A DNA stretch of 7,556 bases from Candidatus Auribacterota bacterium (lineage in GTDB: Bacteria; Auribacterota; JAFGBW01; JAFGJP01), in contig JAFGJP010000067.1 of the NCBI GenBank assembly GCA_016929035.1, positions 1 through 7,556 of the forward strand, read 5' to 3'. Shown one piece after another: positions 1 through 6,611 of this stretch. The notes under the pieces are model-generated. The model was not told the origin of the DNA, ran no database searches, and saw only the letters and a program-made list of their open reading frames with translations. The first letter of the stretch is position 1; the number at the start of each line of letters is the position of its first letter. A program made the translations under genes and the position numbers.

Positions 1-29
1 CTACAAAAACTTATATTATTATTTAAATT

Positions 30-35
30 TATAAT
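30..35 (+). promoter_or_regulatory. Possible -10 box upstream of the first gene
   Basis: A perfect TATAAT lies in a very AT-rich stretch about 100 bases before the first gene. No good -35 is seen 16 to 18 bases upstream. In DNA this AT-rich a chance match is quite possible. The rest of positions 1-139 holds no gene that I can support. Confidence 0.3.
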
Positions 36-139
36 ACATTTCACGAATAAAATATTTTTCTCATCGACATGGTTTTAACAGGAATTCATTGAATTTAATT
101 GAATTTTTTTTAAAATTAAATGGATCAGTAGGAATGAGA

Positions 140-697
140 ATGAAAAATCCGGAACAGAGAATAAAAGATATCAAGGAAATCTCCGTTGCCATCGATACAT
201 GGGATGACATATTCTCTGACTTTGACCCAAGCCCTTTCAAGGACAGAGCCCTTTCAGAGGATTTCATCCTCGAGCTGAAAAAAAGATATCGAGAGAAAAG
301 AACAGGACTGTTTACCATCACGATTTATGCACCGCGGGCTCTTCAGAACAGGACAACACAGACAACAGTTGTTCAGCGGCTGAGGCGTTATTTCAGGCAC
401 AGGTACTTGCAACGGAAAAAAGAGATCATGAGGATCCGCCTCAAAGGCGCGCTCTTTGTCCTGGTGGGAATCAGTTTTCTGACATTTCTTACACTGATCA
501 CGTACTTCAACACATTCAATGAGCTGAGTATCGAGATACTGGGGATTATTTTTATGCCTCTCGGGTGGTTTGGCATATGGGAAGGTTTTTCAAAAATTGT
601 CGATACATCACCTGTCTTTATTCAGGAAGAGGCATTTTTTGAAAAACTTTCAAAAGCATCTTTCAGGTTTGAATTCCTGGAAGAAGAACAACAATAA
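140..697 (+). CDS. Hypothetical protein with two transmembrane helices
   Basis: I do not recognise this 185-residue protein. Its N-terminal part (about residues 1-100) is soluble, charged and Arg/Lys-rich. It includes a segment DPSPFKDRALSEDF near residues 29-43 that reads like a conserved motif. Two hydrophobic helices follow at about 103-124 and 130-150, joined by a short loop, and then a soluble tail ending in a run of Glu and Gln. The basic stretch RLRRYFRHRYLQRKK just before helix 1 suggests that both ends face the cytoplasm as a helical hairpin. I chose the ATG at 140 because GTAGGA sits six bases upstream. An ATG at 134 and a TTG at 89 are in frame, but the TTG extension has no good ribosome site. 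It lies 33 bases before the next gene and may be co-transcribed with it. Function unknown. Confidence 0.75.
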   Translation: MKNPEQRIKDIKEISVAIDTWDDIFSDFDPSPFKDRALSEDFILELKKRYREKRTGLFTITIYAPRALQNRTTQTTVVQRLRRYFRHRYLQRKKEIMRIRLKGALFVLVGISFLTFLTLITYFNTFNELSIEILGIIFMPLGWFGIWEGFSKIVDTSPVFIQEEAFFEKLSKASFRFEFLEEEQQ

Positions 698-730
698 AAA
701 CAGTATTTCTATCAACAATTATTTTTTTCG

Positions 731-1489
731 ATGAAAATTGTCCGGTTCCAAAAAGAAGACGAGATATTCTGGGGAGAGACAGACGGTCATGTTGTGATAA
801 AGCTGAAGGGAGATCCCTTTTTATCAATACAGAGAGGAAACGAGGATTGTCCGCTTTCGGCCGTCAGCCTGCTGCCGCCCGTCGTTCCATCAAAAATAAT
901 CCTTGTCGGTTTGAATTACATCGATCATGCGAAGGAGCTGGGCATGCTGTCTCCCAAAGAGCCCATCATCTTTCTTAAGCCCACAAGCTCTCTTCTCGCA
1001 CACGGGAAAAGCATTGCCTACCCGGACGCGGCAGAGCGCCTTGATTATGAAGCTGAGCTTGCCGTCGTGATGGCAAGAACCGGAAGAAACATTCCCGAGA
1101 ATGACGTGGGCCGGTTTATCTACGGGTACACGTGCCTGAACGATGTGACGGCCAGAGATATCCAGAAGAGGGACGGGCAGTGGACACGTGCGAAATCTTT
1201 TGACACGTTTTGCCCCCTGGGCCCCTGGATAGAAACAGATTTTGACCCAGGGGACAAGATGGTGACATCCAGGCTCAACGGAGATGTCCGCCAGAGCTCA
1301 AGCACAAAAAACTTTATTTTTTCCATTCCTGAGATTGTCTCTTTTATCTCCAGGGTAATGACGCTTAACCCTGGAGATGTGATCTCTACGGGGACGCCTC
1401 CGGGTGTGGGGGAAATGAATGTCTCTGACGTCATTGAGGTTGAAGTGGAGGGGATCGGGACGTTGAAAAACAGCGTTGTTTCAGGATAA
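731..1489 (+). CDS. Fumarylacetoacetate hydrolase (FAH) family protein
   Basis: This 252-residue protein has the FAH fold of the FAHD1 / 2-hydroxyhepta-2,4-diene-1,7-dioate isomerase type. These cytosolic, Mg-dependent enzymes cleave, isomerise or decarboxylate beta-keto acid substrates such as acylpyruvates or oxaloacetate. Visible motifs are GLNYIDHAKELG (60-71), FLKP (81-84), the metal ligand pair in DYEAELAVV (Glu107 and Glu109), the third ligand in LNDVTARD (Asp138), KSFDTFCPLGPW (155-166) and the C-terminal STGTPPGVG (219-227). The 29-residue spacing between the second Glu and the Asp matches human FAHD1 (Glu73 to Asp102). Length is normal for the short bacterial subfamily. The start fits the family, but no Shine-Dalgarno is visible: the leader is T-rich. 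Substrate cannot be told from sequence, and no aromatic catabolism genes are nearby. Confidence 0.93.
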   Translation: MKIVRFQKEDEIFWGETDGHVVIKLKGDPFLSIQRGNEDCPLSAVSLLPPVVPSKIILVGLNYIDHAKELGMLSPKEPIIFLKPTSSLLAHGKSIAYPDAAERLDYEAELAVVMARTGRNIPENDVGRFIYGYTCLNDVTARDIQKRDGQWTRAKSFDTFCPLGPWIETDFDPGDKMVTSRLNGDVRQSSSTKNFIFSIPEIVSFISRVMTLNPGDVISTGTPPGVGEMNVSDVIEVEVEGIGTLKNSVVSG

Positions 1490-1507
1490 GGGATAGCCAG
1501 ACATAAA

Positions 1508-1548
1508 ATGAAAAAAAATTTTTCTTTCTGACAGCGGTTATCCTTCTC
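1508..1548 (+). other. Possible frameshifted 5' end of the radical SAM gene (A8-T5 run)
   Basis: An ATG at 1508 opens a frame of seven codons that stops at 1528-1530. It runs through eight A (1511-1518) and five T (1519-1523). Adding one base in this run would continue the frame into the radical SAM gene at 1549. The protein would then begin MKKKFFLTAVILLVMLFWIL, a basic start followed by an uninterrupted hydrophobic helix typical of a signal anchor. As the bases stand the frame is broken. Sequencing or assembly error, a real deletion, or slippage during transcription or translation could each explain it. Confidence 0.55.
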
Positions 1549-2658
1549 GTGATGCTGTTCTGGATTTTATCAACCCTTCATCAACCTGTTCAAAAAAAAA
1601 TAAAGGTCATAAAGAAAAGTCCGGCTATGACGCATGCGACGCCTTCTGTTTCAGGGAAAGAGGCAAGGCATTATTCAAGGAAGGAGAATCACATTCTCCA
1701 GTGTCAGCTTTGCTTTCGCAACTGCATCATCCCTCCGGGAAAAACGGGATTCTGCCGCGTAAGAGAAAACCGCAATGGCCGGCTTGTATCGCTTGTCTAT
1801 GGCTTGCCTTCAGCTGTCCAGATCGATCCTATTGAAAAGGAGCCCTGCTATCACATGCTTCCCGGAACTCAGATCCTTTGTCTGGGAACAGCCGGATGCA
1901 ACTTTGCCTGCCGCCACTGCCATAACTGGCATCTTTCCCAGGCTTCGCCAGGTGAGCTTTCCGTCTATTCTCTCAGCCCAGAGGATGCGGTCGATATGGC
2001 TCTGGAGAAAAAAATCAAAACGATTTCCTTTACTTATAATGACCCCATCGTTTTTTACGAGTATATGCTTGATATTGCCCGGCTGGCCAAACAGGAGGAC
2101 CTGAGGATCCTCTGGCACACAAACGGCTCCATCAACGCATGTCCTTTAAAGGAAATTTTAAAATATACGGATGCTGTGACCGTTGACTTGAAGGGATTCA
2201 GCGATGAGGCATACGCCAATTCTGAAGGCCGCCTGGGTCCTGTGCTGAAGACGCTCAAGACTATCAAACAAAAAGGTGTATGGCTGGAGATCGTGAATCT
2301 CATTATTCCCACGGTGAATGACAATCCTGATGAAATAAGGGAAATGTGCAAATGGATAAGGGATAATCTGGGAAAGGACGTCCCTCTTCACTTTTCAAGG
2401 TTTTTCCCGTCGTATCTTCTTAAGGGCCTCTCTCCCACGCCGATAAAGACGCTGGAGAGTGCCTGTGCCATTGCCAGAGAAACAGGGCTTCATTATGTAA
2501 CTCTGGGCAATGTTCCCGGACACAGGTACAATTCAACATACTGTCCGGCGTGCGGACGCGTTGTTATTGACCGGACGCATTTTGAAGTCAAAGACGTCAA
2601 AATAGTCGACGGCTGCTGCGCTTTTTGTCAGCAGACGATACCGGGAATCTGGGAATAA
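1549..2658 (+). CDS. AmrS-type radical SAM enzyme (AmmeMemoRadiSam system, PflA-like)
   Basis: This 369-residue protein belongs to the COG1180 pyruvate formate-lyase-activating-enzyme-like group, subtype AmmeMemoRadiSam. The radical SAM cluster motif CNFACRHC (Cys117, Cys121, Cys124) should bind the 4Fe-4S cluster that cleaves SAM. Typical subtype features include a Cys cluster before the barrel (Cys52, Cys55, Cys59 and Cys69, with PGKTGFCRVREN) and DPIEKEP (93-99). At the C-terminus is a paired-Cys segment (Cys332/Cys335 and Cys357/Cys360) ending in IPGIWE. The substrate of the family is not established. The GTG at 1549 followed by ATG at 1552 is only the first in-frame start seen. Residues 1-26 look like the tail of a longer membrane anchor (see 1508-1548), and an ATG at 1627 could give a soluble form. 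No AMMECR1 or Memo gene is in the window. Confidence 0.9.
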   Translation: MMLFWILSTLHQPVQKKIKVIKKSPAMTHATPSVSGKEARHYSRKENHILQCQLCFRNCIIPPGKTGFCRVRENRNGRLVSLVYGLPSAVQIDPIEKEPCYHMLPGTQILCLGTAGCNFACRHCHNWHLSQASPGELSVYSLSPEDAVDMALEKKIKTISFTYNDPIVFYEYMLDIARLAKQEDLRILWHTNGSINACPLKEILKYTDAVTVDLKGFSDEAYANSEGRLGPVLKTLKTIKQKGVWLEIVNLIIPTVNDNPDEIREMCKWIRDNLGKDVPLHFSRFFPSYLLKGLSPTPIKTLESACAIARETGLHYVTLGNVPGHRYNSTYCPACGRVVIDRTHFEVKDVKIVDGCCAFCQQTIPGIWE

Positions 2659-2665
2659 AAAATTG

Positions 2666-2717
2666 TTGACAGGCAGGCAAAGACAGACTCGCAAAAGAAT
2701 TCAGAAAATTGTATAAT
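2666..2717 (+). promoter_or_regulatory. Possible promoter elements before the pseudopilin gene
   Basis: A perfect TTGACA (2666-2671) and a perfect TATAAT (2712-2717) both lie between the radical SAM stop and the pseudopilin start. They are 40 bases apart, far too long for one ordinary sigma-70 promoter, so they are not a matched pair. TATAAT alone, 27 bases before the start codon, is the better candidate, but the bases 17 upstream of it (around 2689) are a poor -35. Confidence 0.4.
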
Positions 2718-2730
2718 GATGTTGAGAAAA

Positions 2731-2736
2731 AAGGAG
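2731..2736 (+). promoter_or_regulatory. Ribosome binding site for the pseudopilin
   Basis: AAGGAG ends eight bases before the ATG at 2745. It decides that start over the in-frame TTG at 2709, which would also put a non-hydrophobic tail ahead of the prepilin leader. Confidence 0.85.
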
Positions 2737-2744
2737 AAAGCGAG

Positions 2745-3221
2745 ATGTTTTTAAAAAGATTTTTTTCAGAAAATGGTTTTACCATGATAGAGATGCTGGT
2801 CGTCCTCTCCATTATCGTCATTCTGGCTGCCCTTATCACGCCGGCAACTCATCTGGCAAAAGAAAAAGCGAGAAAGACGCAGTGCATCAACAACCTGAAA
2901 CAGATCAGCGTTGCCTTGAATATGTTTGCCAATGAACACGGGGGTGACTTTCCTCCTGACGGAGCGGTTCCCAATACATGGATGTCTCATCTCTTTCCCA
3001 ACTATATTAGAGCCGAGGAGAATTTTGACTGTCCGTCTCATCCCTATGTTGGGACGCTTGCAACAGGGCCTGATTACTGGTACCAGTCCGGTTATACTCT
3101 TGATGACAATCCTCAGGCGCTGATCGTCGGGTGTTATGAAGGATGTCATGCCGGCATGGAGAACAAGCTGACGATAGGCGGAAACGTCATATTTCAAAAA
3201 TCAGCCACGGCCTTCCCTTAA
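2745..3221 (+). CDS. Prepilin-type N-terminal cleavage/methylation protein (type II pseudopilin-like)
   Basis: This 158-residue protein starts with a short basic leader (residues 1-11), then GFTMIEML. That is the prepilin peptidase site, with cleavage expected between Gly11 and Phe12 and Glu16 at +5. A hydrophobic helix (about 14-33) follows. After maturation such proteins anchor in the inner membrane and can assemble into a type II secretion or type IV pilus-like fibre. Next comes the usual helix with KEKARKTQCINNLKQISVAL (39-58), typical of the PVC-type families. The C-terminal motif that is normally H-X9-DG reads His125, nine residues, then Gly135-Gly136, so the Asp is replaced. Four cysteines (46, 96, 120, 124) follow the hydrophobic helix. 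No secretion ATPase or peptidase gene is adjacent. The gene is flanked by candidate promoter elements and a hairpin, so it is probably transcribed alone. Confidence 0.92.
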   Translation: MFLKRFFSENGFTMIEMLVVLSIIVILAALITPATHLAKEKARKTQCINNLKQISVALNMFANEHGGDFPPDGAVPNTWMSHLFPNYIRAEENFDCPSHPYVGTLATGPDYWYQSGYTLDDNPQALIVGCYEGCHAGMENKLTIGGNVIFQKSATAFP

Positions 3222-3224
3222 TCC

Positions 3225-3253
3225 GGATATTTCACAATTTTTGTGAAATATTC
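3225..3253 (+). terminator. Hairpin after the pseudopilin gene, terminator-like
   Basis: GGATATTTCACAA (3225-3237), a TTT loop and TTGTGAAATATTC (3241-3253) form a 13-pair stem with one G-T wobble. It begins three bases after the stop codon. No T-run follows the stem, so it is not a classical intrinsic terminator. It could still stop transcription, protect the mRNA 3' end, or act as a palindromic protein-binding site. Confidence 0.55.
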
Positions 3254-3327
3254 AGGTTAAATAGAGAATTCAATTATTTATCTGCTTCCTCATCATCATG
3301 AAATATCAGAAAAACACAACTTTTTTC

Positions 3328-3356
3328 TTTTCAATTTGTCTCCATGGAATTAAAAT
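3328..3356 (+). promoter_or_regulatory. Possible promoter for the polyamine genes
   Basis: TTTTCA (3328-3333) and TAAAAT (3351-3356) are spaced by 17 bases and match the sigma-70 consensus at 4 of 6 and 5 of 6 positions. The site would place the transcript start about 50 bases before the chosen ATG at 3416. The region 3254-3415 contains no gene, and AT-rich DNA makes chance matches easy. Confidence 0.3.
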
Positions 3357-3400
3357 ACACATCTTGCGTGGATATGCGATCATATGTTGAAAAATTCAAA

Positions 3401-3408
3401 AAGGATGG
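3401..3408 (+). promoter_or_regulatory. Ribosome binding site for the carboxyspermidine dehydrogenase gene
   Basis: AAGGATGGA starts 15 bases before the ATG at 3416. It favours that start, or the neighbouring ATG at 3410, over the ATG at 3344, which has no ribosome site and would add 24 residues ahead of the Rossmann strand. Confidence 0.7.
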
Positions 3409-3415
3409 AATGACT

Positions 3416-4621
3416 ATGAGCACAGTTCTGATCATCGGGACAGGAGGTGTCGGCCGGGTTGTTGCCCATAAGTGCAATCAGGTGAGGCAGGTCTTTTCGA
3501 AAATTGTTCTTGCCAACCGGACTCTTTCAAAAGCTGAAGAAGTAAAAAAAAGCATAGGCAATCCTGATATCGAAACAGTGCAGCTTGACGCGAATGAGAC
3601 GAAAAACGTCATCACAGTCATCCGGAAATATCAGCCGAACATCGTTATCCACACCGCTCTTCCTTACCAGGACCTCTCGATCATGGAAGCCTGCCTTCAG
3701 ACAGGAGTCGATTATCTGGACACGGCGAATTACGAGTCTCCGGACAAGCAGGATTTCAATTATAACCTGCAGTGGAAATATCACGAACGCTTCAAAGAAA
3801 AAGGCATTATGGCTCTCCTCGGCAGCGGCTTCGATCCCGGCGTTACAAATGTTTTTATCGCTCATGCAAAAAAGAATCATTTCGATAAAATTGTTTATGT
3901 GGACATCATGGACTGCAACGGCGGAGACCACGGCCAGCCGTTTGCAACAAACTTCAATCCTGAGATCAATATCCGTGAAATCACGCAGAAGGGCAAGTAC
4001 TATGAAGACGGGGAATGGAAGTTCACCCCGCCGCTTTCTGTCCACAGGCCATTTGATTTTCCCGGAGTCGGCGCGAGAGAGATGTACCTGATGTATCACG
4101 AGGAGGAAGAGTCGCTAGTCAAGAATTTTCCTGAGATAAAAAGGATCCGTTTCTGGATGACGTTTTCCGAGAACTATCTGAATCATCTGAGGGTTCTACA
4201 AAACGTCGGCATGACGTCCATCGAACCTGTCGACTACAGGGGGCTGAAAATCATCCCGTTAAGGTTTCTCAAGGCGGTTTTGCCTGATCCAGGCTCTCTC
4301 GGGCCTCTGACTAAAGGCAAGACCTGCATCGGCTGCCTGATTCAGGGCTATAAAAATGAAGAACCCCGAAAATATTATATCTACAATATCTGCGATCATG
4401 AAGCGTGTTACAGAGAAGTCGGAGCACAGGCCATATCCTACACCACCGGCGTTCCGGCCATGATAGGGGCTAAGCTCATGCTGCAGAACACATGGAGAGA
4501 GAAAGGGGTCTTCAATCTCGAACAGCTCGATCCTCAGCCTTTTTTGGAGGATCTCAATGCATACGGCCTTCCGTGGGAAGAGAAATTTACCGATCAGTTC
4601 ACAATGGGAGAAATTGATTGA
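3416..4621 (+). CDS. Carboxynorspermidine / carboxyspermidine synthase (dehydrogenase, saccharopine dehydrogenase family)
   Basis: This 401-residue cytosolic enzyme should condense L-aspartate beta-semialdehyde with putrescine or 1,3-diaminopropane. It reduces the Schiff base with NAD(P)H to carboxyspermidine or carboxynorspermidine. The N-terminus is a Rossmann fold with GTGGVG (8-13) directly after the first beta strand, then ANRT (33-36) in the cofactor-selecting region. Further saccharopine-dehydrogenase-family segments are ALPYQD (81-86), GSGFDPGVTN (136-145) and the substrate-site stretch NGGDHGQPFATNFNPE (168-183). Length is normal for the family. A decarboxylase that accepts its product overlaps the 3' end by four bases. 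This pairing separates it from lysine-pathway saccharopine dehydrogenases and supports the assignment strongly. Diamine choice cannot be read from sequence. ATG 3410 is an equally possible start. Confidence 0.92.
   Translation: MSTVLIIGTGGVGRVVAHKCNQVRQVFSKIVLANRTLSKAEEVKKSIGNPDIETVQLDANETKNVITVIRKYQPNIVIHTALPYQDLSIMEACLQTGVDYLDTANYESPDKQDFNYNLQWKYHERFKEKGIMALLGSGFDPGVTNVFIAHAKKNHFDKIVYVDIMDCNGGDHGQPFATNFNPEINIREITQKGKYYEDGEWKFTPPLSVHRPFDFPGVGAREMYLMYHEEEESLVKNFPEIKRIRFWMTFSENYLNHLRVLQNVGMTSIEPVDYRGLKIIPLRFLKAVLPDPGSLGPLTKGKTCIGCLIQGYKNEEPRKYYIYNICDHEACYREVGAQAISYTTGVPAMIGAKLMLQNTWREKGVFNLEQLDPQPFLEDLNAYGLPWEEKFTDQFTMGEID
4606..4610 (+). promoter_or_regulatory. Ribosome binding site deciding the TTG start of nspC
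   Basis: GGGAG lies inside the end of the upstream gene, seven bases before the TTG at 4618. This spacing supports the unusual TTG start and coupled translation across the TTGA overlap. Confidence 0.65.
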
Positions 4622-5757
4622 AGGAACTTGATGTCAGCCAGATCCCGACTCCCTGCTACGTGTGTGAAAAAGAAAAGCTGCAGAAGAATCTGGCGATTCT
4701 TGAATGCGTCCAGAAAGAGTCTGACTGCAAGATCCTTTTAGCCCTCAAAGGCTTTTCCATGTTTAGCGTCTTTCCTCTCCTGAATAAGGTTCTCAAGGGG
4801 ACCTGCGCCAGTTCTCTCTACGAGGCCAGGCTTGGCCGGGAGGAGTTCGGCGGCGAAGTCCACATCTACGCTCCTGCTTACAGGGATGACGAGTTTGACG
4901 AAATCCTTTCCCTGGCCGATCATGTTGTGTTTAATACCTTTTCTCAATGGGAGCATTTCAAGGACCGGGTGCTTGAGTCAAAAAAACGGGTCTCCTGCGG
5001 CCTGCGCATCAACCCGGAAGTCTCAGAAGTGGAAACAGAGATCTACAATCCCTGCTGCCGGTTTTCCCGCCTTGGCACAACAAAAGCCGAGTTCCGAGAG
5101 GGATCTCTTGACGGTATCCGCGGCATTCATTTTCACGCGCTTTGCGAAAAGAACGTCGACGCTCTGGAAAGAACCCTTGAAAATGTTGAGAAAGGCTTCG
5201 GGCATCTCCTGCAGAAAATGGAGTGGGTGAACTTTGGCGGCGGACATCACATTACGCGCCGCGATTACGGGGTGGACAGGCTGATCGAGCTTATTCTTCG
5301 ATTTAAAAATGACTACGGCGTCGACGTTTACCTTGAGCCCGGAGAAGCCGTGGCTCTTGATGCCGGCGTCCTTGTAGCGAGCGTTGTGGATACCATGCGA
5401 AACGAGATGGATATCGCGATCATTGACGCATCGGCAAGCGCTCATATGCCGGATGTTCTTGAAATGCCCTACAGGCCGCAGATCCGCGGTGCCGGAATTC
5501 CCGGAGACTATCCTTTTACCTACAGGCTGGCAGGGACCACTTGTCTGGCAGGCGATGTTATCGGCGACTATTCTTTTGAGAAGCCGCTCAGGAAAGGCGA
5601 CAAGATTGTTTTCGAGGACATGCTTCATTACACCATGGTGAAAAACAACACTTTCAACGGCGTCCGCCTTCCTTCGATTGCCGTCTGGTCAGCGGAAAAA
5701 GGATGTGAGATCGTTAGACGGTTTGGCTACGAAGATTATAAGTCGCGACTTTCATAA
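4618..5757 (+). CDS. nspC: Carboxynorspermidine decarboxylase
   Basis: This 379-residue PLP enzyme of the alanine racemase-like fold (type III, ornithine/diaminopimelate decarboxylase relatives) removes CO2 from carboxynorspermidine or carboxyspermidine to give norspermidine or spermidine. The PLP lysine is Lys44 in LALKGFSMF. GFSMF after it is typical of this family rather than of diaminopimelate decarboxylase. Other signs are HFHALCE (171-177), the phosphate-binding GGGHH (207-211), EPGE (240-243), CLAGD with the active-site Cys309 contributed across the dimer, and Tyr338 in HYTMVKNNTFNG. Length is normal. It begins with TTG, the last base pair of codons overlapping the upstream stop as TTGA, with GGGAG upstream, so the two enzymes are almost surely made from one transcript. 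Whether the product is spermidine or norspermidine depends on the diamine available. Confidence 0.94.
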   Translation: MKELDVSQIPTPCYVCEKEKLQKNLAILECVQKESDCKILLALKGFSMFSVFPLLNKVLKGTCASSLYEARLGREEFGGEVHIYAPAYRDDEFDEILSLADHVVFNTFSQWEHFKDRVLESKKRVSCGLRINPEVSEVETEIYNPCCRFSRLGTTKAEFREGSLDGIRGIHFHALCEKNVDALERTLENVEKGFGHLLQKMEWVNFGGGHHITRRDYGVDRLIELILRFKNDYGVDVYLEPGEAVALDAGVLVASVVDTMRNEMDIAIIDASASAHMPDVLEMPYRPQIRGAGIPGDYPFTYRLAGTTCLAGDVIGDYSFEKPLRKGDKIVFEDMLHYTMVKNNTFNGVRLPSIAVWSAEKGCEIVRRFGYEDYKSRLS

Positions 5758-5783
5758 GAACCTTTAAGGCATGGTCTAGCAGA

Positions 5784-6548
5784 ATGAACGCTATCTTGAG
5801 ATTCAGCCTTGTTAACGGCGTCCTTTTTCTGTTTGTGACGGGCTCAGCCTTGAGGGCTCTCATTTTCCGTGACAAGAAGGCTAACCGGTCTTTTTTTATC
5901 TGGTGGCAGCAGATCTGCTCTTCATGGATTATCCGTATATTCGGCATAAAGATTCTATCTCATGAAAGGGAAAGGATTTTGGATGAAAAAGGGAATTTTC
6001 TGATTGTCTGCAACCATCAGACCTATGTGGATATCCTTGTTCTTGCTACTCTGAAGCCCTGCGTTTTTGTGGCGAATGCCGATATCAAAAAAAGCCTGAT
6101 TTTAGGAGCCGTGACAAAATCAGGCGGGGCTGTTTTTGTTGAGCGGAAGGGAAAAAAAGAGCTTGTAAGAGATATAAAAAAAATAGCTGATGTTCTCTCT
6201 CAGGGTTTTAACGTCGTTATTTTTCCGGAAGGGACAACTTCAGATGGCGTGACCCTTTTGCCCTTCAAGACACCTTTATTAAAAGCCGCTTCTGATGCCG
6301 GAAAAGATGTTTTTCCCTTGTGCATCGTCTACAGGAGCGCGGGAAAGAGAAGAAAGCCAGAAGATATCATCTATCACAGCCGTCAGGGATTTTTCAGCCA
6401 TCTTTTCAGTTTTGTGAAACTTGATGATATTACTGCCGATGTCCGTTTTCTTGAAAAAATCCGTGTTCATCCGGGGATGAAGCGGAAAGAGATATCTGAA
6501 AAAGCTTATCATGTTATTTCGGAGATATTCAATAAAGAGGACAGTTAA
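5784..6548 (+). CDS. 1-acyl-sn-glycerol-3-phosphate acyltransferase (PlsC family)
   Basis: This 254-residue membrane-bound enzyme should transfer a fatty acyl group to lysophosphatidic acid to make phosphatidic acid in phospholipid synthesis. A hydrophobic N-terminal segment (about 5-28) would anchor it in the inner membrane. The catalytic HX4D motif is NHQTYVD with His78 and Asp83. The second block is FVERKG (118-123) with Arg121, and the third is FPEGTTSDG (147-155) with Glu149, which binds the glycerol phosphate. Length is normal. It starts 26 bases after nspC and may be read from the same transcript, though no metabolic link is obvious. The upstream region has no clear Shine-Dalgarno (AAGG lies 13 bases away), so expression may be low or the start may differ slightly. 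Another acyl acceptor, such as a lyso-lipid, cannot be excluded. Confidence 0.92.
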   Translation: MNAILRFSLVNGVLFLFVTGSALRALIFRDKKANRSFFIWWQQICSSWIIRIFGIKILSHERERILDEKGNFLIVCNHQTYVDILVLATLKPCVFVANADIKKSLILGAVTKSGGAVFVERKGKKELVRDIKKIADVLSQGFNVVIFPEGTTSDGVTLLPFKTPLLKAASDAGKDVFPLCIVYRSAGKRRKPEDIIYHSRQGFFSHLFSFVKLDDITADVRFLEKIRVHPGMKRKEISEKAYHVISEIFNKEDS

Positions 6549-6611
6549 AAAGTCAGCGTCATTTTTTCTTGCGAAATATCACAAAAGCCTATAAAAAGAA
6601 ATAAGGCGTTC

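Noticed and set aside
89..139. TTG at 89 as start of the first gene
   Set aside because: No ribosome site fits it, and the extension is AT-rich sequence of intergenic type; the ATG at 140 has GTAGGA at good distance.
3300..3308. GAAATATCA also present at 6573-6581, with similar words near 3245 and 7518
   Set aside because: A nine-base AT-rich word recurring in AT-rich gaps is expected by chance; positions relative to genes are not consistent.
3344..3415. ATG at 3344 as start of the carboxyspermidine dehydrogenase
   Set aside because: It lacks a ribosome site and would put 24 residues before the first Rossmann strand, which family members normally begin with.
3527..4099. Minus-strand open frame of about 190 codons inside the carboxyspermidine dehydrogenase
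   Set aside because: Antisense shadow of a clearly conserved enzyme; no motif of its own.
5023..5628. Minus-strand open frame of about 201 codons inside nspC
   Set aside because: It is fully antisense to a gene with all family motifs; the composition is what codon bias on the other strand gives.
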